Positions 1 through 7,554 of a stretch of 17,794 nt of DNA are shown here, piece by piece. The stretch's first letter is position 1, and each line of letters starts with the position of its first letter. Both the position numbers and the translations under genes were made by a program. The notes under the pieces were generated by a model that saw only the letters and a program-made list of their open reading frames with translations, was not told the origin of the DNA and searched no databases. Origin of the DNA: Lachnospiraceae bacterium (GTDB taxonomy: Bacteria > Bacillota > Clostridia > Lachnospirales > Lachnospiraceae); assembly GCA_016297945.1 (NCBI GenBank), contig JAEDFR010000043.1, positions 1 through 17,794 on the forward strand, in the 5' to 3' direction.

Positions 1-7
1 ATAACAA

Positions 8-36
8 AAAGGACCCTTGCGTTGCAAAGGCCCTTT
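8..36 (-). terminator. Intrinsic terminator downstream of hup
   Basis: On the minus strand a 13-bp stem (two G-U pairs, otherwise complete) with a 3-nt AAC loop is followed by a TTTTTG tract at the window edge. It starts 23 nt past the hup stop codon, so it most likely ends the hup transcript. Confidence 0.85.
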
Positions 37-59
37 AAATTTTAATTCAAATCATCGAA

Positions 60-335
60 TTAAGCATTTACCATATCTTTTAATGCTTTACCAGCTTTGA
101 ATTTAGGTGCTTTAGAAGCTGCAATCTTCATTGTAGCGCCAGTCTGAGGATTTCTTCCTTCTCTAGCTGCTCTTTCAGATACTTCGAATGTACCAAAGCC
201 AACTAACTGGATTTTTTCACCTTTTTTTAATTCAGCTGCAACAACATCTGTAAAAGCTTTTAATGCCTTTTCTGCGTCCTTTTTTGAGATTTCTGCCTGA
301 TCAGCGATAGCTGCTACTAATTCTGTTTTGTTCAT
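60..335 (-). CDS. hup: HU family DNA-binding protein
   Basis: A 91-residue nucleoid protein of the HU/IHF family, the normal length. It binds and bends DNA as a dimer and compacts the chromosome. The N-terminal helical part (MNKTELVAAIADQAEISKKD) and the conserved GFGTFEV turn near residues 46-52 are plain. The flexible arm carries RNPQTG (residues 61-66), which contains the DNA-intercalating proline, and a basic C-terminal helix follows. The start follows a strong AGGAGG ribosome binding site. The gene has its own consensus-like promoter and leader palindrome upstream and a terminator downstream, so it is probably transcribed alone and strongly, with read-through from mazG possible. In many clostridia mazG-hup is followed by an S4-domain gene (rqcP/yabO), yabP, yabQ and divIC; that continuation would lie left of this window and is only an expectation. 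Confidence 0.98.
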   Translation of the reverse strand: MNKTELVAAIADQAEISKKDAEKALKAFTDVVAAELKKGEKIQLVGFGTFEVSERAAREGRNPQTGATMKIAASKAPKFKAGKALKDMVNA

Positions 336-374
336 TTTGAACTCCTCCTATTACTGAGTTTTTTCTTAATTTTA

Positions 375-390
375 GCGTCAAGTGTGACGC
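375..390 (-). promoter_or_regulatory. Palindrome in the hup leader
   Basis: GCGTCA, four bases, then TGACGC: a perfect 6-bp inverted repeat starting about 10 bases downstream of the predicted -10 box of the hup promoter. It falls at the very 5' end of the mRNA. It could be an operator or a 5' stabilising hairpin; the sequence cannot decide between them. Confidence 0.5.
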
Positions 391-399
391 CTACAACTA

Positions 400-428
400 G
401 TTATAATATCTTTTCTTGTTTTTGTCAA
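400..428 (-). promoter_or_regulatory. hup promoter (sigma-A type)
   Basis: On the minus strand a perfect -35 box TTGACA (428-423), a 17-nt spacer and a -10 box TATAAC (405-400), 64 nt upstream of the hup start codon. This is the best sigma-A match in the window and fits high HU expression. Confidence 0.85.
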
Positions 429-438
429 GAAAATATTG

Positions 439-465
439 AAAAATAGGGCTTTTTTTGCTATTTTT
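439..465 (-). terminator. Possible weak terminator after mazG
   Basis: An AAAAATAG / CTATTTTT pair (8 bp, almost all A-T) closes an 11-nt loop. It lies 9 nt past the mazG stop and just upstream of the hup promoter. The uridine run is part of the stem, so termination would be weak at best. Confidence 0.4.
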
Positions 466-474
466 AACAGATTT

Positions 475-1005
475 TTATAGCAATTTTTCAAATATTCTTA
501 CGAGCAGTTTACGTAACCTTTTCTTATGTTGAGATTCGGAAAAAGTTTGTTGTTTTTTTTCTTCCTCTTTTATTTCCTGCCAGCTTTTTATGTTTTCGGG
601 ATCAGGCTCTTTTCCATGTAGAGGTGTGCCATCCAATTCAAACACATGTGGGTGTCTGCGAATCATTTTCTGACTGATCTGACAAATCACATCATCTAAG
701 GTAAAAAGACCCTCCTCCTCCGCAATCCGGGCATGCATGACAACCTGCATCAACAAATCTCCCAATTCTTCCTTCATACTATCCGGATTATTGGTTTTTT
801 CATACAGCTTAATCCCACTAACTGTTTCTGCTGCTTCTTCCAACATACAAAGTGTTAATGAACCATGAGTCTGCCTTCTGTCCCAGGGACAGCCGGTTTC
901 TGCCCGAAGCTCTTTGATAATCATACATAAATCTTCAAACGTATAGAATTTTTCTTCTTTTTCTGTTTTTAAATATTCTTCCTGCAATTTCATATCTTTA
1001 TTCAT
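475..1005 (-). CDS. mazG: MazG nucleotide pyrophosphohydrolase, single-domain form
   Basis: A 176-residue all-alpha NTP pyrophosphohydrolase that would cleave nucleoside triphosphates to monophosphate and pyrophosphate, clearing unwanted or damaged NTPs. MazG hallmarks are visible: LRAETGCPWDRRQTH (residues 33-47), the magnesium-binding pair EEAAE (56-60) and EELGD (79-83), and IRRHPHVF (115-122). SWQEIKEEEK (141-150) is the usual end of the first MazG domain; after it comes only a short basic tail. E. coli MazG has two such domains (about 260 residues) and Bacillus YabN adds an N-terminal methyltransferase, so this is a compact one-domain version. The stop is clean and I see no frameshift remnant. 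The start is uncertain: ATG at 1005 has only a weak ribosome binding site, and a second in-frame ATG lies four codons in. It sits between pgcA and hup, 69 nt after pgcA. Confidence 0.9.
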   Translation of the reverse strand: MNKDMKLQEEYLKTEKEEKFYTFEDLCMIIKELRAETGCPWDRRQTHGSLTLCMLEEAAETVSGIKLYEKTNNPDSMKEELGDLLMQVVMHARIAEEEGLFTLDDVICQISQKMIRRHPHVFELDGTPLHGKEPDPENIKSWQEIKEEEKKQQTFSESQHKKRLRKLLVRIFEKLL

Positions 1006-1074
1006 ATGACCAAAGCTTCTGAGTCAATTTTTCATACTTGGATGAAATATATAACCATGAAAACCCAAAAAACA

Positions 1075-2811
1075 TTAACGAAGCATTTCTTCAATCATGG
1101 AAAGAACTTCTTTACCCAATGCTTCGGATTTTGCATTGGCATCTTCTAAAGAAGTACCTTTGATGCCATAATAGAATTTTACCTTCGGCTCTGTTCCGGA
1201 CGGACGTACACATAACCATGCATCATCAGAAAGGTCATAGTACAAAACATTGGAAGCAGGAAGTCCTGTGGGCTTTTCTTCTCCGGTTTTTACATCTTTG
1301 ATGATGCCGGTTTTGTAATCTCTTGCACTTAAAACGGTATATTCACCAAATTTTTCGGGCGTATCCTCACGTAAGGTATTGAGAATTTCCTGGATTTTGG
1401 CAAGGCCTTCAATTCCTTTTAAGGTAATGGATTTGATGTCATCTTTGTAATATCCGTATTTTTCATACATATCGATCATGGCATCCCACAAAGTCTTGCC
1501 CTGCGTTTTGTAATAGGCTGCAGCCTCACAAAGTGCCATCGTTGCAACAATGGCATCTTTATCTCTTGCATGGGTGCCGATTAGACAGCCATAGCTTTCT
1601 TCGAAGCCAAACAGATAAGTACCTTTTTTCTTTTGTTCAAATCCCAAAATCTGCTGTCCGATGTATTTAAATCCGGTCAATACTTCAATCAATTCCACAC
1701 CATAAGCCTTTGCAATCGCATCAGCCATATTGGTGGTTACAATCGTTTTGATAAGTGCTCCGTCATCCGGAAGACCTTTTGTTGCCTGTCTCTGACCGAT
1801 TTCATAATCTGCAAGCAGACATCCTGACATATTTCCCGTTAAGGTAATATATTCTCCGCTCTTTGCATCCTTTACATATACACCCAAGCGGTCTGCATCC
1901 GGATCGGTTGCAAGAACCAGATCTGCATCAATTTCTTTTGCTAACTTTAAGCCAAGTTCAAATGCTTCCGCAGCTTCCGGATTGGGATAGGAAACCGTAG
2001 GGAAGTTTCCGTCCGGTAATTCCTGCTCGGGAACAACATATACATTTTCAAATCCGAGCTCTTTTAAAACTCTGCGCGCCGGAATGTTTCCGGTTCCGTG
2101 AAGAGGCGAATATACGATTTTAATATCCTTCTGCGCTTCTTTAATCGAATCCCAATGGATAACCTGACTTTTTAATTCCTCAATATAAGCATCATCAATG
2201 TCTGCACCGATTGTTACATACAAACCTGCTGCCATAGCTTCAGACTTGTCCATGGTCTTTACCACTGCAAAATCAGAAATAGCACCTACTTCTGCCATAA
2301 TGCCGCCATCATGAGGCGGAGTAATCTGTGCACCGTCTTCCCAGTATACTTTGTATCCGTTATATTCCGGAGGATTATGGCTGGCCGTAATATTGATACC
2401 TGCAATACATCCCAATTTGCGAACCGCATAAGAAAGCTCCGGTGTCGGTCTTAAGGATTCAAATACATATGCCTTAATACCGTTTGCATTCAGACAAAGT
2501 GCAGCTTCATCTGCAAACTCCGGACTCATGCGACGAGAATCGAATGCAATGGCAACACCTTTGTTCTGTCCGTTTTGTTTCATAATATAATTTGCAAGCC
2601 CCTGTGTTGCTTTACGGACAGTATAAATATTCATACGGTTTGTACCAGCTCCAATGACACCTCGTAATCCGGCCGTTCCAAACTCCAACTCACGGTAAAA
2701 ACGGTCTTCGATTTCTTTTTCATCATCCTTAAGCGCCCGTAATTCCTTTTTTGTCTCCTCATCAAAATAAGGATTTTCTAACCAGCTTTCATAAATTTCT
2801 CTGTAACTCAT
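1075..2811 (-). CDS. pgcA: Phospho-sugar mutase (alpha-phosphoglucomutase)
   Basis: A 578-residue alpha-D-phosphohexomutase that should interconvert glucose 1-phosphate and glucose 6-phosphate (possibly also mannose phosphates) in the cytoplasm, feeding UDP-glucose and envelope polysaccharide synthesis. All four active-site loops are intact. They are the phosphoserine loop TASHNPP (residues 142-148, Ser144), the metal-binding loop DPDADR (303-308), the sugar-specificity loop GFEESYG (402-408) and the phosphate-binding loop RPSGTEPK (536-543). The length fits the PgcA/PGM2-like branch. The reading frame stays open 29 codons further upstream, but the ATG at 2811 has a textbook AGGAGG site 7 nt before it and begins with the family-typical N terminus, so I use that start. 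The C-terminal end lies 69 nt before mazG with no convincing terminator between, so the two may be cotranscribed. Exact substrate preference cannot be read from sequence. Confidence 0.95.
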   Translation of the reverse strand: MSYREIYESWLENPYFDEETKKELRALKDDEKEIEDRFYRELEFGTAGLRGVIGAGTNRMNIYTVRKATQGLANYIMKQNGQNKGVAIAFDSRRMSPEFADEAALCLNANGIKAYVFESLRPTPELSYAVRKLGCIAGINITASHNPPEYNGYKVYWEDGAQITPPHDGGIMAEVGAISDFAVVKTMDKSEAMAAGLYVTIGADIDDAYIEELKSQVIHWDSIKEAQKDIKIVYSPLHGTGNIPARRVLKELGFENVYVVPEQELPDGNFPTVSYPNPEAAEAFELGLKLAKEIDADLVLATDPDADRLGVYVKDAKSGEYITLTGNMSGCLLADYEIGQRQATKGLPDDGALIKTIVTTNMADAIAKAYGVELIEVLTGFKYIGQQILGFEQKKKGTYLFGFEESYGCLIGTHARDKDAIVATMALCEAAAYYKTQGKTLWDAMIDMYEKYGYYKDDIKSITLKGIEGLAKIQEILNTLREDTPEKFGEYTVLSARDYKTGIIKDVKTGEEKPTGLPASNVLYYDLSDDAWLCVRPSGTEPKVKFYYGIKGTSLEDANAKSEALGKEVLSMIEEMLR

Positions 2812-2911
2812 GCCTTTCCTCCTATTATGATAAATAATGATGCAATTGCGGCAAACACTTCCTGCCTCAATGAATATGTACAGATTGCTTTTATGCAACT
2901 ATAACCTTTTC

Positions 2912-4237
2912 TTATTTGGGTGTCAAATCGGAAAAGGAATAACGAACATCTTTTTCCGATGTATCAATCTGAAGTGTATAGCTCCTGGTCTGATAACCAT
3001 CCCTTCTTAAAGATACCACATAGGTTCCTTCTTTTTTAGCAAAATTTGTCGGTATGATCCCAACATAATTTCCATCTACATATAATTCGGCCGATACCGG
3101 TGCATCGATATAAACACGATAACCATCCGCTTCCGATACATCGATGGTATTACTGCTGACAGATGGATTGGTAATCAACGGTGTATCCTCTTTTTCCTCT
3201 TCTTCATCATCTTTTCCGTCACTTTCCTCTAATTCAATATTGAGATTGGCCGTAGATTGTCCAACCTTGATATATTGTGTCAGCGTTTTATAACCATTGG
3301 CTTTTATCCGAATCTGATGAATTCCGCAGGTCATTTCTACCGGCTCATCGTATTCTGTTTTTTCCTGATCAATATAAAGCTCTGCCTTGGACGGTGAAAT
3401 GGTAAAGATAATTTTTCCCATCTTTTTCTCATCGGTTACTTCAAATTTGGAAACATCCACCAGAGTTTCTTCACCGGCTTTAACTGTAATCTCCTCACTT
3501 CCAAAAAGACCGTTTTTACTGATATAAAACGTATAATCCCCTTCCGGAGCCACAATTAACATCTCGGGAGTAACTTTTTTGATGATGGCTTGTCCGATTT
3601 CCACAAATCCATCAATAAAACTATCCTGTCCGCTTAAACGCACATAGCCATGTCCGTTTTCAACTGTAATACCTAAAATCTCATGATCCTTAGAAACCAC
3701 TTTCAAAGTATCCGAAGAATGAATTTCATTCAATTTCAAAAGATTTCCTTTGGACAAAACCATTGCATTTTTAGATACCTTGTATGGATCCGCTCCCAAT
3801 GTCATAGTCCTTGCCACACTGTTGATTTCAAAGTCCGTTACATTTGTCAACACATTGACATCTGAAAGAATCTGAAGGGATTTTAATAGTTTAGAATCTT
3901 TAAAAAAAGTAATCTTTACCATATCCCCACATTCTAACTGTCCTGCTACCAGTTCATCCCCATAACGGTTTTTCAATCCGGTTGACGTACTGTATTGAAG
4001 AGTATATGTTCTACACATCTCCAAATTATAAAATTGAATGGTTGATTCTCCCGTATCCACATTCACAATCAGACTTTCATCATAAGAATCCGCCATCGGC
4101 TCAATATAAGTACTTTGTACAGAATATTCTTCCTGTGGCGTAACTGTTTCTGCCGGTTGCCCGCCCACACAGCCGGAAAATAAAACGCTACAGAGAAACA
4201 ATATGCATAAAAAAAGGGGTTTTCCTTCGTTTTTCAA
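2912..4237 (-). CDS. PEGA-domain lipoprotein
   Basis: A 441-residue predicted surface lipoprotein of unknown role. A hydrophobic signal segment (residues 8-20) ends in a lipobox LFSGC (19-23), so Cys23 should be lipidated. The middle (about 50-260) is beta-rich without a family I recognise. Two PEGA repeats follow, at about 276-336 and 373-436, each with the pattern 'AELYxDxxxxxx-P...G-H/Y-xxxxxxGY'. An acidic linker (DDEEEEKED, 343-351) lies between them. Residues about 225-262 look like a degenerate third repeat. PEGA domains are small beta folds found in many cell-surface proteins. The start codon is TTG: in-frame upstream codons reach a stop with no ATG or GTG, and the ATG inside the signal region is out of frame. 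A GAGG lies 11 nt before the TTG. The gene has its own extended -10 promoter over the end of the upstream CotS-like gene. Confidence 0.85.
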   Translation of the reverse strand: MKNEGKPLFLCILFLCSVLFSGCVGGQPAETVTPQEEYSVQSTYIEPMADSYDESLIVNVDTGESTIQFYNLEMCRTYTLQYSTSTGLKNRYGDELVAGQLECGDMVKITFFKDSKLLKSLQILSDVNVLTNVTDFEINSVARTMTLGADPYKVSKNAMVLSKGNLLKLNEIHSSDTLKVVSKDHEILGITVENGHGYVRLSGQDSFIDGFVEIGQAIIKKVTPEMLIVAPEGDYTFYISKNGLFGSEEITVKAGEETLVDVSKFEVTDEKKMGKIIFTISPSKAELYIDQEKTEYDEPVEMTCGIHQIRIKANGYKTLTQYIKVGQSTANLNIELEESDGKDDEEEEKEDTPLITNPSVSSNTIDVSEADGYRVYIDAPVSAELYVDGNYVGIIPTNFAKKEGTYVVSLRRDGYQTRSYTLQIDTSEKDVRYSFSDLTPK

Positions 4238-4269
4238 TCCTTTAAAATCCTCGCTTTTCTTTCAGGCAC

Positions 4270-4298
4270 ATTATACCACAATCCTTCTTTTTTCTAAA
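4270..4298 (-). promoter_or_regulatory. Promoter of the PEGA lipoprotein gene
   Basis: On the minus strand TTTAGA (4298-4293), a 17-nt spacer and TATAAT (4275-4270) preceded by TG at the extended -10 position. The -35 box overlaps the stop codon of the CotS-like gene. The implied start site lies about 26 nt before the TTG start codon, consistent with that start choice. Confidence 0.65.
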
Positions 4299-5274
4299 GT
4301 AATTCCTTTTCCAGTTTATTCAAAAACTCCCTGCGGGCGAGTTCAATTTCTTTTAATGCCTGCAATTTTTCAGACTGCCTTCGTGGCGGAAGGGACTTTC
4401 GTTTATTTAAATATGCATTTGCAATCTTCCAGAAACGCTCCGGATATAATAATCTCGCAAAAAGATAACGTTTTTCATCTTTATCGAGCTCCTTTTTCGA
4501 TAAGTATGCATCCAGTACTTTCATTCCAAAATCATAGGACCACTCATTCTTTTCCAGAATTTTTCTTAGAAAAAGATATAAATCCCTGACCTGAATATCT
4601 TTACAACACTTTTCAAAATGTGTTACAACGATATTTCCTTCCTGAATCAGTATATTATGCTGATTACAGTCTCCATGACAAAACATGCCCTTTTTTTGTA
4701 CAAGCTTTGTCAGGCGTATCAGACATTCCGGATTTAAAACCGCAGTTGCTTCTTTGGCAATCTCTTCGAAATAAGGATATTCTTTTAGAAAGCACATCTC
4801 AAACTCGCCTTTTTGCGACACCTTTCGCATAAAAGAACGCACACGCAGCAATTCGGTTTCTCTTTTTGAAAAATCCCTGACAGTAGCCGCCTCCGAAGTA
4901 AAGTCTTCGCCAAACTCCATCAGCTTATGAAGCTTTGCCAGTTCTCCCACGATAAATCGGCAGTCTTCGACATTATAAACATCGCATTCTCTACCATCAA
5001 AGTGCTTTTTTACAATATATCTTTTTCCGTCATAATCAGTAACATATAATTGCCCTTGTGTATTTTCAATGAGATTGTCTGCATATGGAAAGCCCAGCTC
5101 ACAAAGCTTATCACAAACTGCCTTGTAATTTTGCAGCTTTTCTGTTTTTCCGGTATACTCCCACAACGCCACCGGACCAATATCGGTGATTGCGACAATT
5201 GCCCCCCGGGCTTTCTTTGTCTGCTCTATTTCAAAATCATACTGTTCAAATACCGCTACCGCTCTGTCATTCAC
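4294..5274 (-). CDS. CotS-like spore coat / aminoglycoside-phosphotransferase-fold protein
   Basis: A 326-residue protein with the APH/choline-kinase-type fold, most like the CotS family of spore coat proteins. Visible marks are the N-lobe pattern with RYIVKKHFDGRE (residues 85-96) and the catalytic-loop motif HGDCNQHN (200-207). Further C-terminal, QVRDLYLFLRKILEK (228-242) is typical of CotS homologues. The position where true APH kinases have the metal-binding Asp (IDFD/DxD) reads THFE (218-221), so catalysis is doubtful and a structural or pseudokinase role is possible. The start is GTG at 5274 with an AAGGGGG site 9 nt upstream; a nearby ATG is out of frame. A 5-bp hairpin (5291-5306) lies just before that site. 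It follows cca by 95 nt without an obvious terminator, so it may be read from the cca promoter. A sporulation role is inferred from the family. Confidence 0.78.
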   Translation of the reverse strand: MNDRAVAVFEQYDFEIEQTKKARGAIVAITDIGPVALWEYTGKTEKLQNYKAVCDKLCELGFPYADNLIENTQGQLYVTDYDGKRYIVKKHFDGRECDVYNVEDCRFIVGELAKLHKLMEFGEDFTSEAATVRDFSKRETELLRVRSFMRKVSQKGEFEMCFLKEYPYFEEIAKEATAVLNPECLIRLTKLVQKKGMFCHGDCNQHNILIQEGNIVVTHFEKCCKDIQVRDLYLFLRKILEKNEWSYDFGMKVLDAYLSKKELDKDEKRYLFARLLYPERFWKIANAYLNKRKSLPPRRQSEKLQALKEIELARREFLNKLEKELL

Positions 5275-5369
5275 TAATCCATTCCCCCTTGATAGGTCAT
5301 ACTATCTTATGAGAAAAAAGAAAAAGATATGACACAATTACCATCCGAAAGCAAAAACAATCGTTCTCT

Positions 5370-6722
5370 TTATTCTTTATTATCCATCGGTTTGTGTAAT
5401 GCGGTTAAACAAATTTCTTTTAAAATCTCTTTTTGATTTTTCTGCGGTTCTTCAATTACTACAGATAACAGCTTTTGCAGCATATCACCCAATTCTTTTC
5501 CGGGATTCATTCCCCAGAAAATCAAATCCTTTCCGGAAACGGCAAGGGATTTTAAATCCACACATTCTTCCTTTTCTAAAACATCCTGATAACTTGCATA
5601 AATCTCATCCAGACGCATCTGCTTTTCTGTTCGCAGATATTCGCTCTGAGCCAGCAAGTCAGCCTGCTTAACCTTTAAAAGAAGCGGAAAAATCTCTTTT
5701 CCGATCCGGTTCATGGCACGACGGACATATTTTCTTTCCGGCAGAATATCATAATCATGATTTTCTACCAGTTTGCTGACAATATGAATGGTATCATTGT
5801 CAAATTTCAATGACCGCAGTGACCGGATACACATATCCTTTGAAACGACAGGATGTCCGTGAAAGTGGAAAATTCCATCAGAACCCACCGTCAGACAGGC
5901 AGGTTTTCCAATATCATGATATAGCAAAGCCAAACGGATATTTTTATCCGGTTCTGCCGCTTTCATGCTTTGAATGGTATGCTCTCCCACCGTATAACAA
6001 TGATGCGGATTGTTTTGTTCTGTCTTCATGGCAATATCAAACTCCGGCATAATCACAGCCGTAATTCCGGTTTCATATAAGTCTCTCATCTTTTCGGGAT
6101 GATTGGAAGTAAGCAGTTTCACTAACTCTACCTGAATACGTTCTGCACTGATTTTGGAAAGATTTGGAGCAAGCTCTGTTATCGCCGCTTTTGTCCCTTC
6201 TTCGATTTCATATCCCAACTGCGCACTAAACCGGACCGCCCGCATCATACGCAGAGCGTCTTCCGTAAAACGCTCTTTCGGATTACCAACTGCCCGAATC
6301 ATTTTATTTTCCAAATCCTTCATGCCGTCAAATTCATCGACAATACCACATCGGTCATTGTATGCCATCGCATTGATTGTAAAATCCCGGCGCTTTAGAT
6401 CTTCCACCAGATTGGAAGTAAAAATCACATTTTTTGGATGTCTTGCATCTTCATATTCCCCATCAATCCGATAGGTCGTAACTTCATATCCGACACGGTT
6501 TATCATAACAGTCACCGTTCCGTGTTCTATTCCGGTATCAATGGTTCTTTGAAACAGTGCTTTTATTTCCTGGGGCTTTGCAGAGGTTGTAATATCCCAG
6601 TCGTTTGGATTGCGACCAAGCAGACTGTCCCTGATACAACCCCCTACGGCAAAAGCTTCAAATCCGGCATCTTCAATTTTCTGTATTATTTTTTTAACAT
6701 CATCAGGAAGTTGAATTCTCAT
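5370..6722 (-). CDS. cca: CCA tRNA nucleotidyltransferase with HD domain
   Basis: A 450-residue class II tRNA nucleotidyltransferase that adds or repairs the 3' CCA end of tRNAs without a template. The nucleotidyltransferase head shows GGCIRD (residues 27-32) and the catalytic DWD (41-43). The neck has RRDFTINAMA (111-120) and the base-selecting motif EDALRMMRAVRF (154-165). An RNA-binding body follows, then an HD-type domain with HTIQSM (248-253) and YHDIGKP (268-274). The HD domain, which in related enzymes has phosphohydrolase activity, is intact in its His-Asp pair. Length is usual for HD-bearing versions. The N terminus MRIQLPDDVKKI fits the family, though the ribosome binding site is weak. 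A good promoter lies about 40 nt upstream. Some clostridia divide the task between CC-adding and A-adding enzymes; motif D here suits a full CCA enzyme, but I cannot exclude the alternative. Confidence 0.95.
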   Translation of the reverse strand: MRIQLPDDVKKIIQKIEDAGFEAFAVGGCIRDSLLGRNPNDWDITTSAKPQEIKALFQRTIDTGIEHGTVTVMINRVGYEVTTYRIDGEYEDARHPKNVIFTSNLVEDLKRRDFTINAMAYNDRCGIVDEFDGMKDLENKMIRAVGNPKERFTEDALRMMRAVRFSAQLGYEIEEGTKAAITELAPNLSKISAERIQVELVKLLTSNHPEKMRDLYETGITAVIMPEFDIAMKTEQNNPHHCYTVGEHTIQSMKAAEPDKNIRLALLYHDIGKPACLTVGSDGIFHFHGHPVVSKDMCIRSLRSLKFDNDTIHIVSKLVENHDYDILPERKYVRRAMNRIGKEIFPLLLKVKQADLLAQSEYLRTEKQMRLDEIYASYQDVLEKEECVDLKSLAVSGKDLIFWGMNPGKELGDMLQKLLSVVIEEPQKNQKEILKEICLTALHKPMDNKE

Positions 6723-6763
6723 GATTTGTCTCTTTCTGTTTTATTATCGTTTGGCACATCATT

Positions 6764-6792
6764 ATTATGACATTTTATGATGCTGTGGTCAA
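6764..6792 (-). promoter_or_regulatory. cca promoter
   Basis: On the minus strand TTGACC (6792-6787), a 17-nt spacer and CATAAT (6769-6764), 42 nt upstream of the cca start. It probably also serves the CotS-like gene. Confidence 0.7.
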
Positions 6793-6816
6793 AAGGTATT
6801 TCGAGTTGTTCGTTTA

Positions 6817-6873
6817 TTTGCGTTTGCGAGATTCCGGTCATTCTTATGTCCCTAAAGTTGCGAATTTGCGAAT
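6817..6873. repeat. Short direct repeat in the cca / membrane-protein intergenic region
   Basis: The 313-nt gap 6723-7035 holds the cca promoter, the promoter of the next gene and this stretch, with no open frame worth calling. Two TTTGCGA-containing blocks (6817-6830 and 6858-6873) lie about 40 nt apart in the same orientation. The segment is richer in G+C than its surroundings. I do not recognise it; it may be a decayed intergenic repeat or a protein-binding site. Confidence 0.35.
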
Positions 6874-6968
6874 AATAAAAAACCAGCAGAGAAATAGCAT
6901 GTACTTATTTATCAATAAATATCCTTATAAAAATATGATTTAAATTTTATTTTTTCAAGGATAAACAG

Positions 6969-6977
6969 TGCTATAAT
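6969..6977 (+). promoter_or_regulatory. Extended -10 promoter for the small membrane protein
   Basis: TGC directly followed by TATAAT (6972-6977). No good -35 box is present at 16-18 nt, only a T-rich stretch, so the extended -10 would carry recognition. It lies 58 nt before the start codon. Confidence 0.6.
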
Positions 6978-7035
6978 ATAAGAACTTGAAGTATTCAAAA
7001 TTTGAGAAAATAAAAACGAATGAAAGGAGATACCT

Positions 7036-7407
7036 ATGAAAAAACGTATTCAATCCTATATGGCATATATGGATCAACAGTTAGAACACATTGAAAGCGG
7101 ACTTAGTTATGAAGAATTATGCATCCAGCATGAAAAACAGCTTGCTTATTTTATGCATGAAAGACTCGTTCATTTACTGGTTACCTTGACCTTTGCCATT
7201 CTCGCTTTTGTTACCTTTTTTATGGCAGTTATGAATTTTTCCATCGGAATGATTGTTTTATTTTTTGCATTTCTGATTTTACTTATTCCTTATATCATGC
7301 ACTATTATCTTTTGGAAAATTCCGTCCAGTATATGTATCGACAATACGATAGGCTGCAGCAGCTGATTCATCCCGGTGCTTTTATCATGGATAGAGATAA
7401 AGAGTAA
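7036..7407 (+). CDS. Small two-helix membrane protein, function unknown
   Basis: A 123-residue protein with no family I can name. It begins with a charged, probably helical N-terminal part (residues 1-42, including a coiled-coil-like MDQQLEHIESGLSYEE stretch). Two strongly hydrophobic segments follow, at about 45-66 and 69-92, and a charged C-terminal tail containing RQYDRLQQL. Both ends are predicted to lie on the same, probably cytoplasmic, side. The ribosome binding site AAGGAGA 7-8 nt before the ATG and the upstream extended -10 promoter make it a convincing gene. The next plus-strand gene follows after 147 nt, which may or may not be on the same transcript. No catalytic motif is visible. 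Confidence 0.8.
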   Translation: MKKRIQSYMAYMDQQLEHIESGLSYEELCIQHEKQLAYFMHERLVHLLVTLTFAILAFVTFFMAVMNFSIGMIVLFFAFLILLIPYIMHYYLLENSVQYMYRQYDRLQQLIHPGAFIMDRDKE

Positions 7408-7554
7408 TATGCATCTCACATTTTACAATTGATTGGGATCGCATCTGCGAAAAATCTGTAAATTTCGTGGAAATACATTAAGAATACGCTGTAAATTGAG
7501 AACAAACTAAACTGATTTAGAGCAAAAAGTAAAAAGGACAAAAGCAATATTTCT

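Noticed and set aside
475..1005. mazG as a truncated pseudogene
   Set aside because: Although about 90 residues shorter than two-domain MazG, the one domain is complete with all metal-binding residues, and the sequence after the stop shows no remnant of a second domain.
2812..2898. 29-codon N-terminal extension of the phosphohexomutase
   Set aside because: It contains the perfect AGGAGG site that serves the ATG at 2811 and has no resemblance to the family.
5291..5306. GATAG...CTATC hairpin before the CotS-like gene as a relative of the AI-2E start-codon hairpin
   Set aside because: Both contain GATAGTATG, but this stem is only 5 bp, does not include the start codon, and the resemblance is too short to separate from chance.
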